Shown here: piece by piece, positions 1 through 8,249 of the stretch
Layout: every line of letters starts with the position of its first letter
Position numbering within the stretch: position 1 is the first letter of the stretch
Made by a program: the position numbers and the translations under genes
Assembly: GCA_902494565.1 (NCBI GenBank)
Contig: CABUTN010000019.1
Span: 1 to 33,252, forward strand
Direction: 5' to 3'
DNA from: an uncultured Collinsella sp.
GTDB taxonomy: Bacteria; Actinomycetota; Coriobacteriia; Coriobacteriales; Coriobacteriaceae
DNA length: 33,252 bases
Notes under the pieces: model-generated
Databases searched by the model: none
Told to the model about the DNA's origin: nothing
Seen by the model: the letters and a program-made list of their open reading frames with translations, nothing else

Positions 1-78
1 CCGTTCCTTCAACTGGGAAAACGACGCCCCCGTGGCCTGAATAGGGCCTCGGGGGCGTTCGGCTAACTGCGGGAACGG
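1..78. other. Nested inverted repeats at window edge
   Basis: An outer pair, CCGTTCC at 1-7 and GGAACGG at 72-78, encloses an inner hairpin. The inner arms at 24-37 and 45-58 pair over 14 positions with one mismatch around a 7-base loop. No T-run follows, so a classical intrinsic terminator is not clear. It could be the 3' end of a transcript starting outside the window, or a small structured RNA. Function unknown. Confidence 0.4.
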
Positions 79-187
79 CCTATCCGCTCAATGTGTTCGG
101 CTGAGATCGGAAATCAACCCGCGTGTCACAGCGGAGCTGATTCAGTTGAGATTGCCTGAACATTCCGCCCCTCTTTACACCCTCGGG

Positions 188-193
188 TATACT
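188..193 (+). promoter_or_regulatory. Possible -10 box of asnB (TATACT)
   Basis: TATACT lies about 50 bases before the asnB start and fits a sigma-70-type -10 box. No good -35 hexamer sits 16-18 bases upstream, so this rests on the -10 alone. Confidence 0.3.
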
Positions 194-244
194 CAAAAGC
201 TACTGATTCGATTTGATACCCAGCAACAGCAGAGGGGATAGTAT

Positions 245-2125
245 ATGTGCGGTTTTGTCGGTTTTGTCGGTGGGACGGATAACCAATCCGAGGTGCTCAC
301 CAAGATGATGGACCGCATCGTCCATCGTGGTCCCGACATGGGCGGTCAGTTTATCGACGGCCGCGTTGCCCTCGGCTTCCGCCGCCTGTCGATCCTCGAC
401 CTGACCGAGGCTGGCGCCCAACCCATGGCCAACGAGGACGGTAGCGTCGTCATTGTCTTCAACGGCGAGATCTACAACTTCCAAGAACTTCGTTCCGAGC
501 TCGAGGCCAAGGGCTACAAGTTCCACTGCGGCGCCGACACCGAGAGCCTCCTACACGGCTACGAGGAGTGGGGCGAGGCCGTCCTCGATCGCCTGCGCGG
601 TATGTACGCCTTCGTCATCTGGGACAAAAAGAAGAACAAGCTTTTTGGCGCCCGCGACATCTTTGGCATCAAGCCGCTTTACTACTATCCCATGGCCGAT
701 GCGGGCGACGGCGCTCCGGGCGTGCTCTTTGGTTCCGAGATCAAGAGCTTCCTTGACTACCCGCACTTCCACAAGGCGGTCAACAAAAAGGCCCTGCGTC
801 CGTACATGACGCTGCAGTATTCGGCAACCGAGGAGACCTTCTTCGAGGGTGTCTACAAGCTGCCGCCGGCGCACTACTTTACCGTCGATATCCCGACCGG
901 CAAGATGAACATCGAGCGCTACTGGGATTGCGATTACTCTGCCGTCGAGAAGCCGTTCGAAGAGTATGTCGATGAGCTGGACGAGGTCGTGCACGAGAGC
1001 GTCGAGGCCCATCGCATCGCCGACGTCAAGGTCGCGTCGTTCCTCTCCGGTGGCGTCGACTCCAGCTACATCGCCGCTTGCCTCATGCCCGACAAGACCT
1101 TCTCGGTGGGCTTTGACTACAAGAACTTTAACGAGACCAACTACGCCAAGGAGCTTTCCGATAAGCTCGGCGTCGAGAACGTTCGCAAGATGATTACCGC
1201 CGACGAGTTCTTCGGTGCGCTCGAGGACATCCAGTATCACATGGACGAGCCGCAGTCCAACCTGTCTTCCGTGCCGCTGTGGTTCTTGGCCGAGATGGCC
1301 CGCAAGGACGTCACCGTCGTGCTTTCGGGCGAAGGCGCCGACGAGCTCTTTGGCGGCTACGCCTACTACGAGGACACGGTCCCGGTGCGCAAGTACAAAA
1401 AGATGGTGCCGCTGCCCGTCCGTCGCGCGCTCGGTAACCTGGCGCTGCATATGCCGTACTTCAAGGGACATAACTTCCTGGTCAAGGGTGCCGAGATCCC
1501 CGAGAAGTCGTTCCTGGGACAGGCTCTGGTATGGCCGGAGCGCGAGGTCGACGGCGTGCTCAAGCCCGAGTACAACACCGGCGATGGCGCCTTCGAGCTT
1601 GCCGCTCCCATCTATGCGCGCGTGAAGGGTCAGCCCGAGCTGGTCAAGAAGCAGTACCTGGACATGAACATGTGGCTCCCGGGCGACATTCTGCTCAAGG
1701 CCGACAAGATGTGCATGGCACACTCACTGGAGCTGCGCGTGCCCTTCCTGGACCGCAAAGTCATGGAGTTCGCCGAGCACATTCCCGACCGCTACCGCAT
1801 CAACGAGAACGGCAACAAACAGGTACTCCGCCACGCTGCCAACAAGTCGCTGCCCGATGAGTGGGCCACCCGTCCCAAGGTGGGCTTCCCGGTGCCGATT
1901 GTCTACTGGCTGCGCGAGCAAAAGTGGTACGACTATGTCAAGGAGTACTTCACCGCGCCGTGGGCAAGCGAGTTCTTCGATACCGACGAACTCATGCACC
2001 TGCTCGATCTGCACTTTGCGGGCAAGGGCGATTTCCAGCGCAAGATCTATACGCCGCTCGTGTTCTTGGTGTGGTACAAGCGCTTCTTTATCGACGAGGA
2101 CCAGCCCGCTGTTCAGGCTGCCTAG
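245..2125 (+). CDS. asnB: Asparagine synthase (glutamine-hydrolysing)
   Basis: Makes asparagine from aspartate, ATP and glutamine in the cytoplasm. The protein has 626 residues, normal for bacterial AsnB. It begins MCGFVGF, so Cys2 becomes the N-terminal nucleophile of the class II glutaminase domain (roughly residues 1-210). The synthetase domain follows, with the pyrophosphatase loop SGGVDSS near residue 269 and SGEGADELFGGY near 362. The ATG is preceded by AGAGGGG, and its position is fixed because Cys2 must follow the initiator Met. A 9-bp hairpin lies after the stop, and the next gene has its own ribosome site, so it is probably transcribed alone. Peptidoglycan-amidating AsnB-type enzymes share this architecture, so the exact acceptor is inferred. 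Confidence 0.95.
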   Translation: MCGFVGFVGGTDNQSEVLTKMMDRIVHRGPDMGGQFIDGRVALGFRRLSILDLTEAGAQPMANEDGSVVIVFNGEIYNFQELRSELEAKGYKFHCGADTESLLHGYEEWGEAVLDRLRGMYAFVIWDKKKNKLFGARDIFGIKPLYYYPMADAGDGAPGVLFGSEIKSFLDYPHFHKAVNKKALRPYMTLQYSATEETFFEGVYKLPPAHYFTVDIPTGKMNIERYWDCDYSAVEKPFEEYVDELDEVVHESVEAHRIADVKVASFLSGGVDSSYIAACLMPDKTFSVGFDYKNFNETNYAKELSDKLGVENVRKMITADEFFGALEDIQYHMDEPQSNLSSVPLWFLAEMARKDVTVVLSGEGADELFGGYAYYEDTVPVRKYKKMVPLPVRRALGNLALHMPYFKGHNFLVKGAEIPEKSFLGQALVWPEREVDGVLKPEYNTGDGAFELAAPIYARVKGQPELVKKQYLDMNMWLPGDILLKADKMCMAHSLELRVPFLDRKVMEFAEHIPDRYRINENGNKQVLRHAANKSLPDEWATRPKVGFPVPIVYWLREQKWYDYVKEYFTAPWASEFFDTDELMHLLDLHFAGKGDFQRKIYTPLVFLVWYKRFFIDEDQPAVQAA

Positions 2126-2150
2126 CCTCGGCTGACGAACGCCTGCGCGT

Positions 2151-2173
2151 AACGGCTCCTCCGGGAGCCGTTT
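2151..2173 (+). terminator. Weak terminator after asnB
   Basis: A perfect 9-bp stem (AACGGCTCC with GGAGCCGTT) and a 4-base loop is followed by only TTTA. It lies 25 bases after the asnB stop. The short U-tract makes termination uncertain. Confidence 0.45.
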
Positions 2174-2236
2174 ATGCGTGGGTGCGTTTCAGTTACTATA
2201 AAACCGTCCCTGCCAAATGGCTGAGAAAGGTGAAAG

Positions 2237-3799
2237 ATGCACCATTCGGATTCCGCGACCGTGACCACGGTCGATACGCTTGCCAAGCTTCTCGATGTGT
2301 GCGGCGAGCTGCGCGCATCAGAGCAGGTTGACGAGCGTGCCGTGACCGGCTGCTCGTTTGATTCGCGCGCGGTCTCGGCAGGTGACGTGTTCTTCTGCAA
2401 AGGTGCTGCCTTTAAGCCCGCGTTTTTGAGCATGGCGCTCGATGCGGGCGCCGTCGCATTTGTGTGCGAGGAGTCACTGGTCGAGTCTCTGGAGCCGCTG
2501 GCGCAGGAGGGCGGTGCTGCGATGCTGGTTGTTGATAGCGTTCGCACGGCCATGGCCCTGTTGCCGCCGGAGGTCTACGACCGTCCCGACCACGACGTCA
2601 AGATCGTGGGTATCACCGGTACCAAGGGAAAGACCACGGCCGCTTTTATGCTCCAGTCGATTATCAAAGCGGCGGGCGAGTCCTGCGGCATGATCGGCTC
2701 GGTGAGTACCGACGATGGCATCGAGTGCTACGAGAGCACCAATACTACGCCCGAGGCCCCCGAGGTCTGGCGCCATATCGCCAACTGCCGCACGTCCGGT
2801 CGCCAGTCCATGGTCATGGAGGTTTCGAGCCAGGCGCTCAAGTACCAACGCGTCGAGAATCTGCCGTTTGACGTGGCGTGCTTCCTCAACATCGGCCGCG
2901 ACCACATCTCGCCGATCGAACACCCCACGTTTGAGGATTATTTTGAGAGCAAACTCAGGATCTTTGACCAGGCAAAGACCGCCGTGGTGAATCTGGGCAC
3001 CGAAGAGGTCGACCGTGTGCTGGAGGCAGCGTCGACGGCCGAGCGCTTGGTGACCGTTGGCGTCGAGCATCCCGAGGCAAGTCTGTGGGCGAGCGACGTA
3101 CGCATGGTCGGCTTTAGCATCGAGTTCAACTTGCATGGCCTGTGTGCCGACGAGTCCGAGGCGGGGGAGAAGGTCCTGCTGGGCATCGCGGGCGACTTTA
3201 ACGTGGAGAACGCGCTGGTCGCTATCGCCGCCGCGCGCGAGATCGGCATCGGTATCGAGGCTATCAAGAAGGGCCTCTCCAAACTGCGTGTGCCGGGCCG
3301 TATGGAGGTCGTGGAGTCGAAGGACGGCCGCGTGATCTGCGTCGTCGACTATGCGCACAACCAGCTTTCGTTCCGTTCGCTTTTCTCGTCGGTCAAGCGC
3401 GCGTTTCCCGCCAGCCCGGTCATCGCGGTGTTTGGCGCTGCCGGCGGCAAGGCGCAGGAGCGCCGCGAGCAGCTTCCGCGCGAGGCCGCACCGTATTCCG
3501 ACCTGATGATCTTTGCCAATGAGGACCCGGCTCACGAGGACCCGATGAAGGTCTGTCGCGAGCTTGCCGAACATGTTCCCGACGATACGCCGAACAAGAT
3601 CATCCTCGATCGCGAAGCTGCCGTGCATGCGGCGTTCAAGGCGGCGCGCGAGGAGTACGTCAACCCCGATGCTCCTACCATTGTCTTGCTGCTGGCAAAG
3701 GGTGACGAGGAGCTCATGCATGTGGGCGACGAGTTCGTGCCCATCGAGAGCGACCTTTCGTTGGCCAATCGCCTGATCGATGTTACCCAGTTTGACTAA
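2237..3799 (+). CDS. murE: MurE-type UDP-MurNAc-L-Ala-D-Glu ligase
   Basis: A cytoplasmic Mur ligase that adds the third residue of the peptidoglycan stem peptide to UDP-MurNAc-L-Ala-D-Glu using ATP. It has 520 residues. The N-terminal MurE domain contains CSFDSRAVSAGDVFF, the P-loop GTKGKTT is at 128-134, and NTTPEAP and the MEVSSQAL motif follow. The C-terminal domain carries RMEVV and DYAHN. At the amino-acid specificity site, where diaminopimelate-adding enzymes read DNPR, this protein has EDPA (429-432), followed by HEDP. The Arg that contacts meso-diaminopimelate is therefore absent, suggesting a different diamino acid such as lysine or ornithine (inference). The ATG is preceded by GAAAGGTG. 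A stand-alone, MurE-like paralogue is possible. Confidence 0.88.
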   Translation: MHHSDSATVTTVDTLAKLLDVCGELRASEQVDERAVTGCSFDSRAVSAGDVFFCKGAAFKPAFLSMALDAGAVAFVCEESLVESLEPLAQEGGAAMLVVDSVRTAMALLPPEVYDRPDHDVKIVGITGTKGKTTAAFMLQSIIKAAGESCGMIGSVSTDDGIECYESTNTTPEAPEVWRHIANCRTSGRQSMVMEVSSQALKYQRVENLPFDVACFLNIGRDHISPIEHPTFEDYFESKLRIFDQAKTAVVNLGTEEVDRVLEAASTAERLVTVGVEHPEASLWASDVRMVGFSIEFNLHGLCADESEAGEKVLLGIAGDFNVENALVAIAAAREIGIGIEAIKKGLSKLRVPGRMEVVESKDGRVICVVDYAHNQLSFRSLFSSVKRAFPASPVIAVFGAAGGKAQERREQLPREAAPYSDLMIFANEDPAHEDPMKVCRELAEHVPDDTPNKIILDREAAVHAAFKAAREEYVNPDAPTIVLLLAKGDEELMHVGDEFVPIESDLSLANRLIDVTQFD

Positions 3800-3809
3800 T
3801 GAACCATGA

Positions 3810-3840
3810 TGGCGGCGGCGCCCTGAGTGCGCTGTCGCCA
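3810..3840 (+). other. GC-rich hairpin after murE
   Basis: Arms 3810-3821 and 3829-3840 form a 12-bp stem with two G-U pairs and a 7-base loop, 10 bases after the murE stop. No U-tract follows. It may slow polymerase or protect the murE mRNA 3' end. Confidence 0.4.
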
Positions 3841-3906
3841 TAAGCGTGTTCCCTCAATCAAAACATGCCGTCCAAGTCCAAATCCTTCTACGTAAACGGA
3901 GTAACC

Positions 3907-4818
3907 ATGTCCCACAATACCCTGCCGACCGTTGCCGAGCTTTCGGGCGAGATGCGCGAGCGCTTGGCCAAGGTCAAGTACGTCTTTACCGACCTGGATG
4001 CCACGATGCTTGCACCCGGCTCGTGCGTGCTGCGCGACAACGACGGCAACCCCTCGACCAAACTCGTCGAGGCCGTCGTGGCGCTCGCTCGCGCTGGTAT
4101 TCAGGTGGTTCCCACCTCGGGCCGCAACCGTACCATGATCCACGAGGACGCGCGCGTGCTCGGCCTCAACTCCTACATCGGCGAGATGGGCGGCCTGGTC
4201 ATGTACGATCTCAAAGCCAACGATTGGGAGTATCTGACCGGCGACATGTCCTACGACCCCTCTTGCGGCCTCACGCCGCACCAGGTGATCGAGCAGACCG
4301 GCGTGTGCGAGAAGATCCTCGCCCGCTGGCCGCACAAGATCGAGTATCACAACGACATGTCGACCGGCTACAAATACCGCGAGGTCACCGTCGGCATGCG
4401 CGGCGATGTGCCCGACGATGAGGTTCAGGCCATCCTGGACGAGGCCGGCTGCGGTCTGATTTGGGCTTGCAACGGCCACCTGACTCACCTGTCCAAGCCG
4501 ACGACGCTCGAGCTCGATCGCGTCGAGGACGGTCGCGCATTCAACATCAACCCCGCGGGCCTCAACAAAGGCGTCGCCATTGCGCGCTTCTGTGAGCACC
4601 TAGGGATCGAGCGCGAGGAGACGTTGGCGCTCGGCGACTCCGAGTCCGACTTCTACATGGCCGATCACGTGGGCACGTTCTGCCTAGTCGAGAATGGCCT
4701 GACGAGCGCCGGCGCGCCCGAGTTTCTGGCTGCTTGCGAGAACGCTTTCGTTACGCGCGGCAAAATTGTCGACGGTTGGGCGGCGACGGCAGAGCTGCTG
4801 GTCGCGGCGCGTTCGTAG
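3907..4818 (+). CDS. HAD-superfamily phosphatase (IIB/Cof-like)
   Basis: A probable cytoplasmic sugar-phosphate or related phosphatase of 303 residues. HAD motif I is FTDLDATML, with Asp29 the expected nucleophile and Asp31 the acid/base; Ala replaces the usual Gly of DxDGT. Motif II is the Thr/Ser in VVPTSGR. The motif III Lys is probably in NPAGLNKG. Motif IV is LALGDSESDFYM. The spacing between motifs II and III fits a type IIB cap, as in Cof, sucrose-phosphate and mannosyl-3-phosphoglycerate phosphatases. The ATG at 3907 was chosen over an in-frame ATG at 3865 because ACGGAG precedes it and the family begins shortly before motif I. The substrate cannot be read from sequence. Confidence 0.82.
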   Translation: MSHNTLPTVAELSGEMRERLAKVKYVFTDLDATMLAPGSCVLRDNDGNPSTKLVEAVVALARAGIQVVPTSGRNRTMIHEDARVLGLNSYIGEMGGLVMYDLKANDWEYLTGDMSYDPSCGLTPHQVIEQTGVCEKILARWPHKIEYHNDMSTGYKYREVTVGMRGDVPDDEVQAILDEAGCGLIWACNGHLTHLSKPTTLELDRVEDGRAFNINPAGLNKGVAIARFCEHLGIEREETLALGDSESDFYMADHVGTFCLVENGLTSAGAPEFLAACENAFVTRGKIVDGWAATAELLVAARS

Positions 4819-4869
4819 CGCGGCGTCGCCGCACTTGGACATGTCTTTTCGAGAGAGACTGGTGAGGTA

Positions 4870-5754
4870 ATGTCCGATATCGAGAATTCGGCAGGTGATA
4901 CGCGCCCGATTGGCGTGTTCGATTCTGGTTTGGGCGGTCTGACGGTTGCGCGCGCCATTGCGACGGCGCTGCCGCACGAGTCCGTCTACTACTTCGGCGA
5001 CACCAAGCGCTGCCCCTACGGCACGCGCACCGAGGATGAGGTGCGCTCGTTTGCGTTGCAGGCGGGTCGTTGGCTTTCGAAGCACGACGTCAAGATTATG
5101 GTCATCGCCTGCAACACGGCGACCGCTGCGGCCTTGCGTCTGGCCCAGCAGGTGCTCGACGTTCCCGTGATCGGTGTGATCGCGCCGGGTGCCCGTGCGG
5201 CAATCAACAGCACGCGTACGCGTCGCGTGGGCGTGCTCGCCACCAACCTCACCATTCGCTCGGGCGCCTACACGCGCGCCATTCAGGACCTGGATGCCGG
5301 CGTCGATGTATACGGCTGTCCTGCCTCGAGCTTTGTCGAGGTTGTCGAACACGAGCTCGCCTCGGGTGCACATCTGCAGGAACAGTGGCTTGAGAACGAG
5401 GATATCTTCGATACGCCTGCCGTGCGTGCGCTGGTGGGTGCCACGGTTGAGCCGCTGCGCGACCACGGTATCGATACCGTGGTGCTCGGCTGTACGCATT
5501 TTCCGCTGTTGGTGGGACCTATCCGCCATGCGCTGGGGCCTGGGGTGCGCGTCGTGAGTTCCGCCGAGGAGACCACACGCGAGCTGACCGATATCCTCAC
5601 GCGCCGCGAGCAGCTGGCGGGCGACACCGCCGAGCCGCAGCATCGTTTTGCCACGACGGCCGATAACATTGCCGAGTTTGCGGTGGCGGGCAGCTTTATC
5701 TTTGGTCAGCCGCTCAAGAGCATCGAACATATCGATATCGATGAGCTGAAATAG
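4870..5754 (+). CDS. murI: Glutamate racemase
   Basis: Interconverts L- and D-glutamate without cofactor, supplying D-Glu for peptidoglycan. The protein has 294 residues, slightly longer than the usual 260-270. Signatures are GVFDSGLGGLTV near the N-terminus, YFGDTKRCPYG, and the two catalytic cysteine sites: ACNTATAAAL with Cys81 and LGCTHFPLL with Cys208. The ATG is preceded by GGTGAGG. It lies 51 bases after the HAD gene and 53 before rph. It works one step before the D-Glu-containing substrate of the nearby MurE, although the HAD gene separates them. Confidence 0.95.
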   Translation: MSDIENSAGDTRPIGVFDSGLGGLTVARAIATALPHESVYYFGDTKRCPYGTRTEDEVRSFALQAGRWLSKHDVKIMVIACNTATAAALRLAQQVLDVPVIGVIAPGARAAINSTRTRRVGVLATNLTIRSGAYTRAIQDLDAGVDVYGCPASSFVEVVEHELASGAHLQEQWLENEDIFDTPAVRALVGATVEPLRDHGIDTVVLGCTHFPLLVGPIRHALGPGVRVVSSAEETTRELTDILTRREQLAGDTAEPQHRFATTADNIAEFAVAGSFIFGQPLKSIEHIDIDELK

Positions 5755-5807
5755 ATGTAAGGCAGCCGCCAAAGCCTTCGCCACATTTTTGCCGAAAGGA
5801 TATTTCT

Positions 5808-6533
5808 ATGGAGTACATGCAGGTCAACCGTGCCAATGGTCGCGCCGCCAACGAGTTGCGTCCCGTTAAGCTCACCCGTGGCGTCATGAAGCACGCCCAC
5901 GGTTCGTGCCTGGCCGAGTTTGGCGATACGCGCGTGCTGTGCGCTGCCACCATCGAGGAGGGCGTGCCGGGCTGGCGAAAGGGAGCTAAGGCCGGCTGGG
6001 TGACCGCGGAATACGCCATGCTGCCTGCGTCGACCGGCAAGCGCTGCAAGCGCGAGCACGCCAACCGCAAGGGTCGCTCCATGGAGATCGAGCGCCTCAT
6101 TGGCCGCAGCCTGCGTACCGTCGTCAACATGAAGGCGCTCGGCGAGTACACCGTCACCGTCGACTGCGACGTGATCCAGGCCGATGGCGGTACACGTACG
6201 GCGAGCATTACCGGTGCCTGGGTGGCGCTGCACGACGCCCTCGCCATGTGGGTCGAGGCGGGCAAGATCGAGCGCATCCCGCTTACCGGCCAGGTGGCTG
6301 CCATCTCCATGGGCGTTGTCGACGGCAATACGCTGCTTGACCTCGATTATTCCGAGGACAGCCATGCCGAGGTCGACATGAACCTCGTCGCCACCGAAAC
6401 CGGTGAGATGATCGAGCTCCAGGGCACCGGCGAGCAGGCGCCCTTCGACCGCAAACGCCTCAACGCCCTGCTTGACCTGGGCGACAAGGGTATCGCCGAG
6501 CTCATCGAGCTTCAGCGCCAAGTCATCGCCTAA
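5808..6533 (+). CDS. rph: Ribonuclease PH
   Basis: A phosphate-dependent 3'-to-5' exoribonuclease that trims tRNA precursors and structured RNAs; members of the family form hexamers. The 241 residues match the usual 238-250. Conserved stretches include GDTRVLCAATIEEGVPGW, AEYAMLPAST, the basic RKGRSMEIERLIGR segment, DCDVIQADGGTRTASITGA, and DLDYSEDSHAEVDMN with metal-binding acidic residues. The ATG is preceded by GAAAGGA. rdgB follows 142 bases downstream, an arrangement seen in many bacteria where rph and rdgB are neighbours. A hairpin repeat starts within the rph stop codon. Confidence 0.96.
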   Translation: MEYMQVNRANGRAANELRPVKLTRGVMKHAHGSCLAEFGDTRVLCAATIEEGVPGWRKGAKAGWVTAEYAMLPASTGKRCKREHANRKGRSMEIERLIGRSLRTVVNMKALGEYTVTVDCDVIQADGGTRTASITGAWVALHDALAMWVEAGKIERIPLTGQVAAISMGVVDGNTLLDLDYSEDSHAEVDMNLVATETGEMIELQGTGEQAPFDRKRLNALLDLGDKGIAELIELQRQVIA

Positions 6534-6568
6534 CCTGCCAAAAAGGGACAGGTTTATTTTGGCAGGTT
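6532..6568. repeat. GGGAC-loop hairpin repeat, copy 1
   Basis: Perfect 12-bp arms (AACCTGCCAAAA and TTTTGGCAGGTT) flank the 13-base loop AGGGACAGGTTTA. The left arm overlaps the last two bases of the rph stop codon. TTTT at the right edge means it could also end rph transcripts. Related elements are at 12574 and 14279. Confidence 0.7.
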
Positions 6569-6675
6569 TTATCTGCTGAAATGCTGCGTTGAAAGGTCCG
6601 ATTGCCTGAGAGGGGAGAGGTCAAGTGCCCAAACGCCCCTCACGCGGCATTGATATAGAGACAAGGAGGCCAGTC

Positions 6676-7317
6676 ATGGCACTTGAGAAGATTGACATCG
6701 ACACCCTTGACCCGGCGGCGACCATCGTCGTGGCAACTGGAAACGCTCATAAGCTCACCGAGATCGAGGCCATTTTGGGCAAGGTCATGCCCGAGGTGCG
6801 CTTTGTGGCGCTCGGCCAGCTGGGCGATTTTGAGGACCCCGAGGAAAACGGCACGACGTTTTTGGAGAACGCCATCATCAAGGCCCAAGCCGCGGTCGAA
6901 GAGACGGGGCTCATGGCCATTGCCGACGATTCGGGCTTGGTCGTTGATGCCCTGGACGGCGAGCCGGGCGTGTATAGCGCGCGCTATGCGGGCGTGCACG
7001 GCGACGATGCCGCCAACAACGCCAAGCTGCTCGTTAACCTGGAAGGCGTGGCCGACGAGGATCGCACCGCGCGCTTTATGAGCGTCGTTGCGCTCATCGA
7101 CACGGACGGTTTGGTCACCTATGGTGAGGGCGCCTGCGAGGGCACTATCGCACACGAGGGCCGCGGCGATCACGGCTTTGGCTACGACCCGCTGTTCCTG
7201 CCGGTCGACACGCCGGGCAAGACCATGGCCGAGCTGACGGCTGACGAGAAGAACGCCATCAGCCATCGTTTCCACGCGCTCGAGCATCTGTCCGCCAAGC
7301 TGACGGGCGAGGAGTAG
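6676..7317 (+). CDS. rdgB: XTP/dITP diphosphatase (HAM1/RdgB)
   Basis: Hydrolyses non-canonical purine triphosphates (dITP, XTP, ITP) to monophosphates, keeping them out of DNA and RNA. With the chosen start it has 213 residues, about 17 longer at the N-terminus than Escherichia coli RdgB. Family motifs are VVATGNAHKLTEI, ENGTTFLENAIIKA, ADDSGLVVDALDGEPGVYSA, GFGYDPLF and ISHRFHAL. The ATG at 6676 has an AAGGAGG site. An in-frame GTG at 6625 also has a fair site (GGGGAGAGG) and would add 17 residues, so the start is not certain. dtd starts 3 bases after the stop, so the two are coupled. Confidence 0.94.
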   Translation: MALEKIDIDTLDPAATIVVATGNAHKLTEIEAILGKVMPEVRFVALGQLGDFEDPEENGTTFLENAIIKAQAAVEETGLMAIADDSGLVVDALDGEPGVYSARYAGVHGDDAANNAKLLVNLEGVADEDRTARFMSVVALIDTDGLVTYGEGACEGTIAHEGRGDHGFGYDPLFLPVDTPGKTMAELTADEKNAISHRFHALEHLSAKLTGEE

Positions 7318-7320
7318 ACC

Positions 7321-7767
7321 GTGCGTGCGGTGGTGCAGCGCGTGCTCAACGCCGGCGTGACGGTCGACGGCGAGTGCGTGGGCCGCATTGGACGCGGCTA
7401 CCTGGTGCTGCTGGGTGTGGGCCATGGCGATACGCGTGCCGAGGCCGACAAGCTGTGGGGCAAGCTCCGCGGGCTGCGTATCAACGAGGACGAGAACGGC
7501 AAGACCAACTTGGCGCTTGCCGATGTCGACGGCGAGGTGCTCGTGGTGTCGCAGTTCACGCTGTTCGCCGACTGCCGCCACGGTCGCCGTCCGTCGTTTA
7601 CGGATGCCGGCGCACCCGATGTTGCCAACGAGCTCTACGAGTACTTCTTGACGCTTGTGCGCGAGGACGTTGAGCATGTGGCGCACGGTATCTTTGGCGC
7701 CGACATGAAGGTCGACCTGGTCAACGACGGCCCATTCACCATCGTCTTGGACACCGACAACCTTTAG
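7321..7767 (+). CDS. dtd: D-aminoacyl-tRNA deacylase
   Basis: Removes D-amino acids (and Gly from tRNA-Ala) mischarged on tRNA; acts as a cytoplasmic homodimer. The 148 residues match the family. It starts MRAVVQRVLNAGVTVDG, has the SQFTLFAD motif carrying the catalytic-site Ser/Gln/Thr, then GRRPSFTDAGAP, and ends with the second active-site signature NDGPFT. The start is GTG at 7321, three bases after the rdgB stop, with GAGGAG inside the end of rdgB. A D-Tyr/D-Asp deacylase near a glutamate racemase may be coincidence. Confidence 0.95.
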   Translation: MRAVVQRVLNAGVTVDGECVGRIGRGYLVLLGVGHGDTRAEADKLWGKLRGLRINEDENGKTNLALADVDGEVLVVSQFTLFADCRHGRRPSFTDAGAPDVANELYEYFLTLVREDVEHVAHGIFGADMKVDLVNDGPFTIVLDTDNL

Positions 7768-7795
7768 GTTACGCGGTTTTACCAAACCGCGTAAC
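7768..7795. repeat. GTTACGCGG hairpin repeat, copy A
   Basis: Perfect 12-bp arms (GTTACGCGGTTT and AAACCGCGTAAC) with loop TACC begin on the base right after the dtd stop codon. No U-tract follows. Copies B and C lie after lysS. Confidence 0.75.
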
Positions 7796-7853
7796 AACTG
7801 GTCATGCGAGATTGTCGTCTGGTACGTATTTGGGACGGGGCTTATTTAGCTAC

Positions 7854-7883
7854 TTGCGTATGGCGGCAGCAGGGTGCTATAGT
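7854..7883 (+). promoter_or_regulatory. Putative promoter of veg-ispE
   Basis: TTGCGT and TATAGT are separated by 18 bases, and the -10 is extended by TGC. It lies 68 bases before the veg start. A small GGGG/CCCC hairpin followed by TTTTT (7905-7921) sits in the leader and might modulate read-through. Confidence 0.5.
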
Positions 7884-7950
7884 ATTAGAGTTTTGTCTAT
7901 CTTAGGGGTATTATCCCCTTTTTGAATTGCACCTTCTGGAGGCCCTGTTC

Positions 7951-8247
7951 ATGGAAGAGATGGAAGTCAATCACGTCGACGACATCCACGAGAAGCTGAC
8001 CGATATGGTGGGCGATCGCGTCAAGGTTAAGGCCAACATGGGCCGTACCCGCGTCGTCGAGCGCATGGGCACCATCAAGAGCGTCCACCCGGCCGTCTTC
8101 ATTGTCGAGGTTGACGAGCGTCGTGGCCGCAAGTCGCGTCAGTCCTACCAGTATATCGATGTGCTCACCGGTCAGGTCGAGCTGTTCGACCCCGAGAGCG
8201 GCGAGCATATCTTTACCCCGCTCGGCAATCAGCTCGAGGAGCATTAA
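7951..8247 (+). CDS. veg: Veg family protein
   Basis: A 98-residue soluble protein of the Veg family. Visible family features are KLTDMVGDRVKVKANMGR, the ERMGTIKSVHPAVFIVEVDE core and the SYQYIDVLTGQVELF end. In Bacillus subtilis Veg is highly expressed and stimulates biofilm matrix genes; its biochemical activity is not settled. The ATG at 7951 has CTGGAGG upstream; an in-frame TTG at 7927 is less likely. ispE follows after 2 bases, and veg lies near ispE in Bacillus too, which supports the call. Read as the first gene of a two-gene operon. Confidence 0.88.
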   Translation: MEEMEVNHVDDIHEKLTDMVGDRVKVKANMGRTRVVERMGTIKSVHPAVFIVEVDERRGRKSRQSYQYIDVLTGQVELFDPESGEHIFTPLGNQLEEH

Positions 8248-8249
8248 CG

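Noticed and set aside
7905..7921. GGGG/CCCC hairpin with TTTTT as a true terminator
   Set aside because: Only a 4-5-bp stem, downstream of the probable veg promoter; more likely a leader hairpin.
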